Assembly: GCF_004000985.1 (NCBI RefSeq)
Contig: NZ_BIMH01000016.1
Coordinates: 36,467 to 100,466 of the forward strand
Direction: 5' to 3'
Source of the DNA: Paenibacillus validus NBRC 15382
GTDB lineage: Bacteria > Bacillota > Bacilli > Paenibacillales > NBRC-103111
DNA length: 64,000 bases
Below, in pieces: positions 51,973-61,205 of this stretch. Position 1 is the stretch's first letter; every line of letters begins with the position of its first letter. The notes beneath the pieces are model-generated. The model saw only the letters and a list, made by a program, of their open reading frames with translations, did no database searches and was not told the DNA's origin. The translations under genes were made by a program, and so were the position numbers.

Positions 51973-53271
51973 ATGAAGAGAACGGTAATTACGAACGGAC
52001 TTTTTATTACAATGGATGAACGGCAGCCGCTCGTTCGCGGATTTATGATTGTAGAAGGAGAGCGAATTGTACATATTGGGGAAGGCACGCCGGATCCAAG
52101 CGATTCGTTCGACGAAACGGTCGACGGCAGCCGCAAGCTGTTTATGCCCGGATTCGTCAACACGCACGGTCATGCGGCGATGTCCCTGCTTCGCGGCTAT
52201 GGTGACGATATGGCGCTGCAGGTATGGCTTCAGGAAAAAATGTGGCCGATGGAAGCCAGGTTCACTGCGGCGGACGTTCGCGCGGGGACGCTGCTTTCGA
52301 TACTGGAGATGCTTAAAGGCGGGACGACGACCTTCGTCGACATGTACGATCATATGAACGAAGTGGCTCAGGCGTCCGCGGAAAGCGGAATTCGCGCTTG
52401 CCTGACGCGCGGGGTGATCGGTTTATGTCCGCGCGATGTGCAGGACGCTAAATTAGCTGAAGCCGTCCAATTCGCCAAAGATTGGCACGGACAAGCCGAA
52501 GGACGCATTACGGCGATGATGTCGCCTCACGGTCCGTATACATGCCCGCCCGACTATATTGAGCGAATTGTGCAGGCGGCGCACGATCTTGATTTGCCGA
52601 TTCATACGCATATGTCCGAAACGGCCCGGGAAGTGCAGGACAATGTGGACCAGTACGGAGCTAGGCCGGTTGCTCACTTGGAGAAGCTCGGCGTGTTCTC
52701 GCGGCCGACGCTCGTTGCGCACGGCGTTCATTTGACCGATGAGGAGATCGCCGTTCTGAAGCGATACGACGTCCGGGTCTCTCACAACCCCGGCAGCAAT
52801 CTTAAGCTGGCGAGCGGGGTAGCGCGTGTGCCGGATTTAATGAAAGCGGGCGTACTGGTATCGCTCGGAACGGACGGCGCGGCGAGCAACAACAATCTGG
52901 ACATGCTCGAAGAAGTGCGTCTTGCAGCGTTAATTCATAAAGGGGTATCCGGTGATCCGGTTGCGGTTTCCGCTGCGGAAGCGTTAAGAATGGGGACGCT
53001 GGACGGGGCGAGATCGATTTGGCTGAACGACGTGGGCGCGTTAAGCGCGGGGATGAAGGCTGACTTTATCGCGCTGGATCTGGACCAAGCGCACTATTAT
53101 CCGCGCACGAACGTCATCTCTCATGTGGTGTACGCTGCAAGTTCGCGCGATGTGACCGATGTTTGCATTAACGGTCGCTGGGTCGTGCGCAAGGGGGAAT
53201 GTCTTACGTTGGACGAAGAGAAAATCAAAGCTGAGGCGCAGCGCAGTTTCGAACGTTTGACGAGCGTGTAA
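51973..53271 (+). CDS. mtaD: 5-Methylthioadenosine/S-adenosylhomocysteine deaminase-type amidohydrolase
   Basis: 432 residues, metal-dependent amidohydrolase of the MtaD/SsnA branch. Metal ligands visible: NTHGHAAMS near residue 67 (H-x-H), IHTHMSETAREV near residue 212, VAHGVHLTDEE near residue 245, and GTDGAASNNNLDM near residue 297. It likely deaminates 5'-methylthioadenosine or S-adenosylhomocysteine; a related purine or cytosine substrate is possible. ATG 51973 with AGGAAAGGA. A 7-bp GGTGCGA/TCGCACC hairpin lies at 51875-51895 upstream. Confidence 0.86.
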   Translation: MKRTVITNGLFITMDERQPLVRGFMIVEGERIVHIGEGTPDPSDSFDETVDGSRKLFMPGFVNTHGHAAMSLLRGYGDDMALQVWLQEKMWPMEARFTAADVRAGTLLSILEMLKGGTTTFVDMYDHMNEVAQASAESGIRACLTRGVIGLCPRDVQDAKLAEAVQFAKDWHGQAEGRITAMMSPHGPYTCPPDYIERIVQAAHDLDLPIHTHMSETAREVQDNVDQYGARPVAHLEKLGVFSRPTLVAHGVHLTDEEIAVLKRYDVRVSHNPGSNLKLASGVARVPDLMKAGVLVSLGTDGAASNNNLDMLEEVRLAALIHKGVSGDPVAVSAAEALRMGTLDGARSIWLNDVGALSAGMKADFIALDLDQAHYYPRTNVISHVVYAASSRDVTDVCINGRWVVRKGECLTLDEEKIKAEAQRSFERLTSV

Positions 53272-53296
53272 CGAACGCCAGAAAGGAGCGCCGTCC

Positions 53297-53794
53297 GTGC
53301 GTAAACGATGGAAATGGTCGCTATCCGCGGCCGCTATATTGATTGTCGCCGCGGTCGGTTTCAATTGGCTGTACCGCGCGGTGTCGGCCGATGAGTGGAA
53401 CGTACAGCGCGCAGCTGTAATCAGCGCTTATGAGAAGACCGTACTGACGAAAGCAGTTAAGGTCGAGAGGTTTATAAGCGATAAGTCGTATACGGTCATT
53501 ACAGGGGAAAATAAGCTCGGTCAGCCGGTATACGTATGGGTGGGCGAGAACGAGATACGTACGGAGATGGCTGCCAGCGGCATCCCGATGTCCGAGGCTG
53601 CGGCTAAAGTAACGGCCAAGCACCCTTCGGCGACTATACTCAGGGCGACACCCGGCATCATGAACGACAAGCCGGTATGGGAAGTGTTCTACAAGCTGAC
53701 ACCGGAAGGGCAAGATCGCGAACAGCATTTTTACGATTATTATCAGTTTCAGGATGGCGCCTGGATCGATACATGGCGTTTGTCCATCCAATAA
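53297..53794 (+). CDS. ypmB: YpmB-like membrane-anchored protein (DUF5590)
   Basis: 165 residues: N-terminal membrane anchor (about 8-25) and an extracytoplasmic domain with two PepSY-like halves (VITGENKLGQPVYVWVGENE; SEAAAKVTAKHPSATILRATPG). It matches B. subtilis YpmB, which also follows dinG. Function unknown. The start is GTG 53297 with GAAAGGAG upstream. A strong terminator follows. Confidence 0.85.
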   Translation: MRKRWKWSLSAAAILIVAAVGFNWLYRAVSADEWNVQRAAVISAYEKTVLTKAVKVERFISDKSYTVITGENKLGQPVYVWVGENEIRTEMAASGIPMSEAAAKVTAKHPSATILRATPGIMNDKPVWEVFYKLTPEGQDREQHFYDYYQFQDGAWIDTWRLSIQ

Positions 53795-53807
53795 AGTCCG
53801 GTCTCAG

Positions 53808-53848
53808 CCGCCTCGGTTCGTGCATATGCACGAGCCGAGGCGGTTTTG
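53808..53848 (+). terminator. Terminator after ypmB
   Basis: A 16-bp nearly perfect stem (53808-53823 with 53828-53843, one G-U) beginning CCGCCTCGG and ending CCGAGGCGG, followed by T4. Confidence 0.85.
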
Positions 53849-53878
53849 CGTTGCTTTGGAATTGCCACACTTTGTATA

Positions 53879-53939
53879 CACAACTCGTATATATTATATG
53901 ATATACTTTCAATACAGAAATGTTGATATACGAATTGTG
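53879..53939 (+). repeat. 14-bp inverted repeat around the promoter region of the FtsH-like locus
   Basis: CACAACTCGTATAT (53879-53892) and ATATACGAATTGTG (53926-53939) are complementary at 13 of 14 positions, with a 33-base AT-rich centre that contains TATACT (53902-53907). It sits 45 bases before the gene at 53984. Confidence 0.65.
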
Positions 53940-53983
53940 CGGCACCCAATTAAATATATTCAAAGAAAGGGGGACGTCAGCTT

Positions 53984-54520
53984 ATGAAGTTACGTCTCTT
54001 ACCTGTCATATTGAGCGTTGTAATCTCCTCTACGTTATTGTTTGGAGGGTATTTCGCCTATCAAAGCTATGCGATGGAAAATCCGCTGCAGAAGATCGTC
54101 AACGGGATTGAGGGCGTTGAGCTAGTATCTACACATTTGACTGCGGACAAGGCTGCCATTGACGTGAAACTGGCCGCGGGCAAGAGCTTGCGGGAAGTGT
54201 ACAGCACCATTCAAACGGAAGGAAAGCCGGTCATCGGCGACCGCGAGCTTCAGATCAAGGTGCAAAACGGTTCTTCGCCGCGGCTTGATGCCTGGTGGTC
54301 TTCGGTGTTGTTCGAGGTCGCGCAAGCGATGGAAACGAAGCAATACGCGCAAATTCCGAAGACGCTGCAGGCGCATACGGAAGCTGACCCGAACGGGATC
54401 CGCGCGACGACTGAAATGGACGATCGGTATGTTTATATTACGTTAACGGACGGTGAATCGAGCAAATATATCATGCTGCCTAGAACGCCTGCGAAAATGG
54501 GGGTGTGGCCAAGTGAGTAA
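53984..54520 (+). CDS. Membrane-anchored protein of unknown function
   Basis: 178 residues: an N-terminal membrane helix (about 5-25, LPVILSVVISSTLLFGGYFAY), no lipobox, then an extracytoplasmic alpha/beta domain. I do not recognise a family. ATG 53984 follows AAAGGGGGA. Its last 8 bases overlap the FtsH-like protease gene, so the two are translationally coupled and probably functionally linked (inference: substrate, regulator or adaptor of the protease). Upstream is the inverted repeat 53879-53939. Confidence 0.7.
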   Translation: MKLRLLPVILSVVISSTLLFGGYFAYQSYAMENPLQKIVNGIEGVELVSTHLTADKAAIDVKLAAGKSLREVYSTIQTEGKPVIGDRELQIKVQNGSSPRLDAWWSSVLFEVAQAMETKQYAQIPKTLQAHTEADPNGIRATTEMDDRYVYITLTDGESSKYIMLPRTPAKMGVWPSE

Positions 54521-56015
54521 GTACGGTAAAGAAATTTTGATCGGCGCCGTGCCGGTCGTGATCTTTTTCTTATATTTCCTGGGTGTGAACATCATCCCGA
54601 TTGTATTTATGTCTGTCATTTTGGGTACCTTCCTGTATATGAGCCGTGCCCGCAGCGGCATGGGGCTCAGCTCGGACCGGAAGGCAAGAGCGAAATCTCC
54701 GGTATTTATGACGTTCGACGACATTGGCGGACAAGAGCGGGCGAAGCGGGAACTGAAAGAAGCGCTTGATTTTATTATTCGGCATGAAGATATTAAGAAG
54801 CTCGGCATACGGCCGTTGAAGGGCATATTACTGACAGGACCTCCGGGAACGGGGAAGACGTTGATGGCGAAAGCGGCCGCGCACTATACGAATTCTGTGT
54901 TTATGGCGGCTTCCGGCAGTGAGTTTGTTGAAATGTATGTCGGTGTCGGGGCAAGCCGAATTCGCGATTTATTTAAAGAAGCCCGCGCTCGCGCCGTAAA
55001 GGAAAATAAAGAAAGCGCGATTGTCTTTATCGATGAGATTGACGTCATCGGGGGGAAGCGGGAAGGCGGTCAACAACGCGAATATGACCAGACCTTGAAC
55101 CAGCTTCTTACCGAAATGGACGGTATTCATACGACTGAAAGTCCGCGCGTGCTGATTATGGCCGCGACGAACCGCAAAGAGATGCTCGACAGCGCTTTGC
55201 TGCGTCCCGGCCGATTTGACCGGCATATTGAGGTCGATTTGCCCGATAAGAAGGGGCGTCTGCATATACTGAAGATTCACGCGAAAAATAAACCGATCGC
55301 CGAGGATGTCGATTTGGAGGCGGTCGCGAAAGAGACGTTCCAGTTCTCCGGCGCGCAGCTTGAGAGTGTCATGAACGAAGCCGCGATTTATGCGATGCGC
55401 GAACAATCCGAGACGATCAAAGCCCGGCATTTGTCGCTCGCCGTCGATAAAGTCATGCTGGGCGAGAAGACGGACCGCGAATCGACGAAGGAGGAACGGG
55501 ACCGGGTCGCGCTGCACGAGCTTGGACACGCCATCGTGGCCGAATGCGTTCGCCCGGGATCGGTATCTCAAGTGTCTCTTAGTCCGCGCGGCAAGGCGCT
55601 CGGATTCGTACGGCACAATCCGCAGGCCGACCAGTATTTGTACACGAAACAGCAAATTGAAGAGCAGATCATGATCGCGCTTGGCGGTTCCGTGGCCGAA
55701 GAGATGTTCTACGGTAGCCGCAGCACCGGCTCGCGCAACGATTTCGAGCAGGCGCTGCAGATGGTTCGCACGATGATGGATTCCGGTTTGACGAAGCTCG
55801 GGATCATCGACCGCAATATGGTGACGAAGCAGGAGCTGATGAGGGAGAATGCGGCGATTTTGGACGAGCTGACGCAGTCGACGCGCGAATTGCTGGAGCG
55901 TCATCGCCAGGTGTTCATGGAATCGCTGGACATTTTGACCGCTGAGGAAGTGTTGTCCGGGGATCAGTTCCGCGAACTGCTCAAGAAGATTGAAGCTGCA
56001 CAGCAAACCGCATAG
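54513..56015 (+). CDS. Compact FtsH-like AAA+ membrane metalloprotease
   Basis: 500 residues. Two closely spaced membrane helices (about 7-24 and 27-44) without the large external domain of canonical FtsH; AAA+ module with Walker A GPPGTGKTLMAKA near residue 112, Walker B VFIDEIDVIGG near residue 173, and second-region-of-homology RPGRFDRHIEV near residue 232; then a zinc protease with HELGH (canonical FtsH: HEAGH) near residue 332 and a downstream NDFEQA supplying the third ligand. About 130 residues shorter than typical FtsH. GTG 54513 after GGGGGTG, overlapping the previous gene. Likely an additional FtsH paralog. Confidence 0.85.
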   Translation: MSKYGKEILIGAVPVVIFFLYFLGVNIIPIVFMSVILGTFLYMSRARSGMGLSSDRKARAKSPVFMTFDDIGGQERAKRELKEALDFIIRHEDIKKLGIRPLKGILLTGPPGTGKTLMAKAAAHYTNSVFMAASGSEFVEMYVGVGASRIRDLFKEARARAVKENKESAIVFIDEIDVIGGKREGGQQREYDQTLNQLLTEMDGIHTTESPRVLIMAATNRKEMLDSALLRPGRFDRHIEVDLPDKKGRLHILKIHAKNKPIAEDVDLEAVAKETFQFSGAQLESVMNEAAIYAMREQSETIKARHLSLAVDKVMLGEKTDRESTKEERDRVALHELGHAIVAECVRPGSVSQVSLSPRGKALGFVRHNPQADQYLYTKQQIEEQIMIALGGSVAEEMFYGSRSTGSRNDFEQALQMVRTMMDSGLTKLGIIDRNMVTKQELMRENAAILDELTQSTRELLERHRQVFMESLDILTAEEVLSGDQFRELLKKIEAAQQTA

Positions 56016-56030
56016 ATTTTAGACAATAAC

Positions 56031-56061
56031 AAGGGGCAATCCGATGAGATTGCCCCTTTTT
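56031..56061 (+). terminator. Terminator after the FtsH-like gene
   Basis: AAGGGGCAATC (56031-56041) pairs with GATTGCCCCTT (56048-56058), and T's follow. Confidence 0.85.
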
Positions 56062-56101
56062 CGCATGATTTCCGGCGAAATCAAAAAAAATGACCGAACC
56101 T

Positions 56102-56130
56102 GCAACTTTTTTGGCGAATCATAGTCTAAT
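56102..56130 (+). promoter_or_regulatory. Possible ECF-sigma promoter of the amidase gene
   Basis: GCAACTTTTTTGGC begins at 56102, with the AAC core at 56104-56106. After 16 bases AGTCTAAT (56123-56130) resembles an ECF -10 (CGTCTAAT). The -35-like part is nearly identical to that before the ECF sigma gene at 26842. Confidence 0.45.
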
Positions 56131-56173
56131 AGAGTAATAGAAATTGTCAAATTTTTGAGGTTCGAGGTGTACG

Positions 56174-57751
56174 ATGAAGTTTCTAACGTCTTGGTTTACG
56201 CTGCTGCTGCTGTCGTTATTGCTGATTCCGGCCGTTTTTGCCGAATCGCCGTCGATTCAATTGTTTATGAACGGAAAGCAGTTGGTCCCCGAAGTATCCC
56301 CCCGCATCGTCAACGGCAATACGATCGTGCCGGTCCGGATTATCGCAGAATCTCTAGGTTCCAAGGTGTCTTGGGATGCCAAGCAGCGGAAGGTCAGCGT
56401 CGATCAAGGACAAACGAGTATCCAGCTGTTTATCGACAAAACATCCGCCGTGGTGAACGGAAAAACGCATCAGTTGGAAGCGCCGCCGGTCATTATTGGC
56501 GGGAATACGATGCTGCCGCTTCGTTTTGTGGTCGAACAATTGAATACGAAAGTGACGTGGGACGAGCTGACGCGCTCGGTCTTTATGTACAAGCAAGAAG
56601 ACAGCGGCGCCAAGCCTGTTGAAGCCGGTCAACCGGACGTTAACGCCGGAGGCGTTGCCTCAAAGCCGGGCAGCCCGAATTCGGGACAGCCGCCAGCGGC
56701 GAAAGACGACCCGAAACCGAACGGCGGGGGAAGCGGATCGCAGCAAGAGCTCCCGGCGAGCGGCGGAGCAGGCAAAGATCAAACGGCGGTGCTGCCCGTA
56801 CCGGACGGACAGCCGGTGAAGGCAGGCGAGCTGCCGGTCGGGGCGGGTAACGCCGCGACTTTGCCGAATGCGGTTTATGCGATTGCCCTGAACAACGACG
56901 AGCTTGTCGTACACACGTCAAGCGAGAGCGTGTTAAACCCGAAAATTTTCCGTTTATCAAATCCGGACCGTCTTGTTATCGACGTGCCCGGCGTAGAGCT
57001 CGATACCGCATTAACGGCTGTAATGAACGGCCAATCCGAAGGAATCTTGGCGCTTGCGAACGATAAGGTATCAAAAATTCGTTACTCTCTATTTTCAAAA
57101 GAAGATTCTATCGTTAGAATAGTAGTAGATTTGGCTAAGAAGGTTCCATTCAGCTATACGCCTTCCGATAAGCCGGGTCAGTTCTCGATTCAATTCTCGG
57201 AGCGGCGTTCGAAGTTTCTCGTCTATGTAGATCCGGGTCATGGAGACGGAGATCCGGGCACGAGCTCTAAAGCGACGGGACGTCAAGAGAAGACGTTCGT
57301 CCTTGCGGTCGGCAAGAAGGTGGCCGCGCTGCTCGAGAAGGAGCCGAACATTCAGGTTGCCATGACGCGCTCGGACGATACGTTCGTGAAATTGCAGGAC
57401 CGTGTCGCGATGGCGAACAATGCGGACGCCGATCTGTTCGTATCGATCCATGCCAACTCCGGCAGCAAAGAATCAATCGGCGGAACGGAAACGTTCTATA
57501 ACACGGAGCAAAGCCTGCCTTTTGCAAAGATTATGCATCAGGAACTGCTGAACGCCACAGGCTTCCCGGACCGCAAGGTGAAGTTCGGGGATTTGCACGT
57601 CGTCCGCGAAACGACCATGCCGTCGGTGCTGCTGGAAATCGGATTTATGAGCAACAAGACCGAAGAAGAACTGATGTTTCAAGATGCTTTTCAAAACCAG
57701 GTAGCTGCAGCCATCGTACGAGGCATCAAGAAGCAGCTTCACCTGGAATAA
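56174..57751 (+). CDS. N-acetylmuramoyl-L-alanine amidase with stalk and AMIN domains
   Basis: 525 residues, secreted. Signal peptide to about residue 23 (VFA-ES). Copper-amine-oxidase-N-like stalk domain (about 25-135, IVNGNTIVPVRIIAESLG, IIGGNTMLPLRFVVEQL). Low-complexity Pro/Gly/Lys linker (about 140-220). AMIN domain (about 230-345). Amidase_3 catalytic domain (about 350-525) with zinc ligands in VDPGHGDGDPG and SIHAN and the catalytic Glu in LLEIGFMSN. Cleaves the peptide stem from peptidoglycan. ATG 56174 with GAGG upstream. Co-transcription with the GerMN gene (12-base gap) is likely. Confidence 0.92.
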   Translation: MKFLTSWFTLLLLSLLLIPAVFAESPSIQLFMNGKQLVPEVSPRIVNGNTIVPVRIIAESLGSKVSWDAKQRKVSVDQGQTSIQLFIDKTSAVVNGKTHQLEAPPVIIGGNTMLPLRFVVEQLNTKVTWDELTRSVFMYKQEDSGAKPVEAGQPDVNAGGVASKPGSPNSGQPPAAKDDPKPNGGGSGSQQELPASGGAGKDQTAVLPVPDGQPVKAGELPVGAGNAATLPNAVYAIALNNDELVVHTSSESVLNPKIFRLSNPDRLVIDVPGVELDTALTAVMNGQSEGILALANDKVSKIRYSLFSKEDSIVRIVVDLAKKVPFSYTPSDKPGQFSIQFSERRSKFLVYVDPGHGDGDPGTSSKATGRQEKTFVLAVGKKVAALLEKEPNIQVAMTRSDDTFVKLQDRVAMANNADADLFVSIHANSGSKESIGGTETFYNTEQSLPFAKIMHQELLNATGFPDRKVKFGDLHVVRETTMPSVLLEIGFMSNKTEEELMFQDAFQNQVAAAIVRGIKKQLHLE

Positions 57752-57763
57752 GGAGTGTTTTCC

Positions 57764-58351
57764 ATGCAAAACCATTGGCGTCATACCTTAGCTGCCGCAG
57801 CCATTCTCTCGGTCGTGCTGTCGGGGTGCGGACAAGCCAAACCGTTAAACGGAACACAATCGAACCAAACGGCTAAGCAGCCCGCCCACCAAACGGAACA
57901 AGGCCAAACGTCCGGCGGCGGTTCGAACTCACAAGCGCCTGCCGCAGCGTCCGAGCAGTCCAAGATATCGAAGGTCATTAAAACGTATTACAGCGACGCC
58001 GAGTTCACGAAGCTCGTAGAGCAGCAAGCCAAGATCGAGTTCAAGAACGAGGCCGATCAATATTTGGCCGCGTTGAATCAGTTGAAAAAAACGCCGGACG
58101 ATACAACGATCTCCTTGTGCAAAGAGATCTCGTTCAAGTCGGCCGTGCTGAAAGACGGTCAAGTCACCGTCGACCTCTCCCTGCCGGACGCGGCGCGTCT
58201 TGGCTCGCCGGGCGAAGAAATGCTGCTGGACGCTTTGAAGAAAACGTTATTTCAATTCAGCGAAGTGAAGACGATTGAAATTTTGCTCGACGGCAAACAA
58301 GTCGAAAGCTTGATGGGGCATATGGAGCTTCCGCATCCTATCAAACGATAG
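57764..58351 (+). CDS. GerMN-domain lipoprotein
   Basis: 195 residues. Lipoprotein signal with lipobox VLSGC near residue 21, a Gln/Ser/Gly-rich linker (about 25-65), then a GerMN domain (about 70-190; IKTYYSDAEFTKLVEQQ, DGQVTVDLSLPDAARLGSPGEEMLLDALKKTL in part). GerMN proteins act in spore germination (GerM) or the cell envelope; pairing with an amidase suggests cell-wall work. ATG 57764 with AAGGAG. Confidence 0.85.
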   Translation: MQNHWRHTLAAAAILSVVLSGCGQAKPLNGTQSNQTAKQPAHQTEQGQTSGGGSNSQAPAAASEQSKISKVIKTYYSDAEFTKLVEQQAKIEFKNEADQYLAALNQLKKTPDDTTISLCKEISFKSAVLKDGQVTVDLSLPDAARLGSPGEEMLLDALKKTLFQFSEVKTIEILLDGKQVESLMGHMELPHPIKR

Positions 58352-58408
58352 CCGTAAGAGCCATCCGATAACTGACATCCGAAGAGACCGAGAGGAGTTC
58401 GCCCTTAC

Positions 58409-61174
58409 ATGAACAGAAAGAAAAAGAAACAAACCCGCAAGCTGACGGCTGCCGTACTGGCGCTGACGCTGGCTTTCAGCGGATCCGCTTTCGCGGCGGA
58501 TCCGGTTCCGACAACGACGTCGAGCAGCAGCGGCCTCGTGCTGCGCTTCTCCGACGTCGAAGCCAGTCACTGGGCGATCAAACACGTGACCAAGCTGGCG
58601 TCGCTCGGTATCATACAAGGGTACGAGAAAGCGGAATACCGGCCTGAGAATACGGTTTCCCAGCAGGACGTCATCATCATGGCCATCCGCATGATGGGGC
58701 TTGAGGACGAAGCGCTGGCGAACAAAGCGGAAACCGTGCTTCCGGTGCTCGTCAGCGACTACGCCAAACCTTACGTCGCGTACGCTTTCGACAAAGGCTT
58801 GATTTTGCCGGCGGAAGAGCTTGAGAGCACGCCTGCCAAGTCGGTCTGGGGTTCCCGCGATGCGTCCCGCGAATGGGTGGCCAAGCTGGTTATCCGCGCA
58901 ATCGACAAAACGGATTTGGCGAAGCAGCACGCGAGTTCGACCGTGCCGTTCACGGACGCAGCCGATTTCTCGGCATGGGCTAAAGGTTACGTGAATGCGG
59001 CTGTGCTGCTCGGCATCGTGCAAGGCTTCGAGGACGGGGGCTTTAAACCGGGCGGGAAAGTAACGCGGGCGCAGATGGCCACGTTCTTGAGCCGGGCGGA
59101 CAAAGAGCTGACGACGCGTTCCGAGCGTGTTACGATCGGATACGTGATGGAGCTGACGGATAAGAAAATCAGTGTCCTGAACGATAAAAACGAAACGATT
59201 ACATACAACCTTTCGGCCGATACGGTGATTTACAATGCGAAAGACGACAGCCGCATACCGCTTTCGCAAATCAAGCTGACGAATCAAGTGTATCTGGTGC
59301 AGAACTTGAATAACGCCTTGTATGTGGAACTGACGGACGAATCGGAAAAAATGGAAATCGTCGAAGCGACCCTGAACGACGTATTCCTGGATCAGATGAT
59401 CGTATCGGTCCAGCAGGGCAATCAGAAGAAGCTGTTCGAGCTTTCATCCAATGTATCCGTTACGGATAAGGACGGTCGCGGCCAAAGCATTGGCTCCATT
59501 CCGCTCGGCAGCGTCATCGAGTTGAAGCGCAATACGCTGCTGAAGGAAACGAAAATTACGCATATTGTCGTGAAGCAGGTGCCGCTGAGCAAGACGGCGG
59601 AAGGCACGGTGCTCAGCGTCGACAAGACGCAGAACGTGATCAGTCTGCTGGAGAAAACGAGCGGCCAAAGCGAAACGTATTCCCTGGTCGATCCCGTTCT
59701 CGTGACGCTGCAGGACGGAACGCCGGCCGACTTATCGAGGCTTCATGTGGGCGATTCGGTCGGGTATGAGGTGAAAGCGAATAAGCTTGTGTCCGTTTCC
59801 GTGAAGAAACAGGCGGACGTGGTGACGACGGTACAAGGGACGCTCACGGCCGATGTCAGCAAAGATTCGCGAATCATTACGATCACGAAGTCGGGAGGAA
59901 GCTCGCTCGCTTCTTATTTCGTCAACGATAACGCGATCGTGTCCATCAACGGGTTATCGGCCGCAAGCTTGTTCGATTTGGAGAAAGGCGACGAGCTTAC
60001 GCTTGATTTGCTGAACGACAAGGTCGTGAAGGTGTCGGTGACAAGCCGCGAAGTTGAAACGATTGAGTTCGCCGGCATTATCAATTACGAACCGACGTCT
60101 AAAGTGCTGACGGTGACCAAAGGCAACGATGAGGTCGATGCATTCCAGATCACCGATGAAACGACGATCAAGTATGCCGGTTCGACGCTGCCGGTCTCGC
60201 AGTTCCAAACGACGTTTATTGGAACCCAGTCGGGCGCAACGAACACGGACCGTAACAAGAAAGTCAACTTGAAGGTATCGAAAAAACGTATCGTAGCCCT
60301 CGAAATGACTCAAACGCTGGATGCGACGGTCACGCAAGTGAATACGGCGACCTTCGAAGTGACGATCCGTACGGCGGGCGGCAAGAGCCTGGTCTTTAAA
60401 GCGCCGGGCGCTACCGTCGAAATGCAGGATAAAGCAAACGGCACGCTGGCCGATCTGAAGGTAGGCGATCCCGTACGCGCAACGCTTCTGTTCACGCAGG
60501 ATATGATCGGTTCATTCGCCGTGAAGAAATCGAGTCTGTACAAAACGCAAGTGACGAATGCGAACACGAAACAGGTTAGCGTAAAAGATGAGAACGGCGG
60601 CGGTCTGGTGACGTTCACGGTGGACAGTCTCGATAAAATCGTCAACCCGTATAAACCTGCGGCCGCGTTCGAAGATATTCTGACCGATGAGTATGTGAAG
60701 GTGAGCTTCACCGGCGCCAAGCTGGATCAGCTTACGATATTGTATACGATTCGCGGGAAAGTGAACGCGGTTGATGCGTCCATCGGCACGGTAACGGTTC
60801 AAGACTTCCAGGGCGGCGTACACGTGCTGCCGCTCGGACAAAACTTTACGGTCAAACAAGCGGACGGCACCGTCACGGCGACCTTGACCTCGTTGAAAGC
60901 AAACGATCGTGTCGAGATCGTGAAAGATGCAAGCGAGAAGACGATCCTCCGCGTTGCAGCCGCAGCGAAACGAACCTTCGCCTCCTTCGACAGCGTCTTG
61001 AATCAGGTCGTATTCAAACCGATCGGAAACGGCAGCAAAGATCGTTATAACTTGTTTGCCCGCGCTTATCTGCATAAAGGCGCCCAAACCGTAACGCCAG
61101 GCGCATTCGCCGACAGCGAAGAAGTGAACGTATTCGTGATCGACGATAAAATTGTTGAAATTGAGAAGCCTTAA
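58409..61174 (+). CDS. SLH-domain surface protein with tandem beta-repeats
   Basis: 921 residues. Signal peptide to about residue 30 (SAFA-AD). S-layer homology repeats: FSDVEASHWAIKHVTKLASL near residue 48 with ENTVSQQDVIIMAIRMMG, and FTDAADFSAWAKGYVNAAV near residue 178 with KVTRAQMATFLSRA; a degenerate copy lies between. These bind pyruvylated secondary wall polymer. From about residue 240 to the end are roughly eight related beta-rich modules of about 75-80 residues with the repeated pattern ...LKVGDPV/LHVGDSV/LEKGDEL.... No enzyme motif seen. ATG 58409. Likely a cell-surface structural protein. Confidence 0.85.
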   Translation: MNRKKKKQTRKLTAAVLALTLAFSGSAFAADPVPTTTSSSSGLVLRFSDVEASHWAIKHVTKLASLGIIQGYEKAEYRPENTVSQQDVIIMAIRMMGLEDEALANKAETVLPVLVSDYAKPYVAYAFDKGLILPAEELESTPAKSVWGSRDASREWVAKLVIRAIDKTDLAKQHASSTVPFTDAADFSAWAKGYVNAAVLLGIVQGFEDGGFKPGGKVTRAQMATFLSRADKELTTRSERVTIGYVMELTDKKISVLNDKNETITYNLSADTVIYNAKDDSRIPLSQIKLTNQVYLVQNLNNALYVELTDESEKMEIVEATLNDVFLDQMIVSVQQGNQKKLFELSSNVSVTDKDGRGQSIGSIPLGSVIELKRNTLLKETKITHIVVKQVPLSKTAEGTVLSVDKTQNVISLLEKTSGQSETYSLVDPVLVTLQDGTPADLSRLHVGDSVGYEVKANKLVSVSVKKQADVVTTVQGTLTADVSKDSRIITITKSGGSSLASYFVNDNAIVSINGLSAASLFDLEKGDELTLDLLNDKVVKVSVTSREVETIEFAGIINYEPTSKVLTVTKGNDEVDAFQITDETTIKYAGSTLPVSQFQTTFIGTQSGATNTDRNKKVNLKVSKKRIVALEMTQTLDATVTQVNTATFEVTIRTAGGKSLVFKAPGATVEMQDKANGTLADLKVGDPVRATLLFTQDMIGSFAVKKSSLYKTQVTNANTKQVSVKDENGGGLVTFTVDSLDKIVNPYKPAAAFEDILTDEYVKVSFTGAKLDQLTILYTIRGKVNAVDASIGTVTVQDFQGGVHVLPLGQNFTVKQADGTVTATLTSLKANDRVEIVKDASEKTILRVAAAAKRTFASFDSVLNQVVFKPIGNGSKDRYNLFARAYLHKGAQTVTPGAFADSEEVNVFVIDDKIVEIEKP

Positions 61175-61205
61175 CCGCACTTTATTGAAACTTTTTACGC
61201 ATTGG

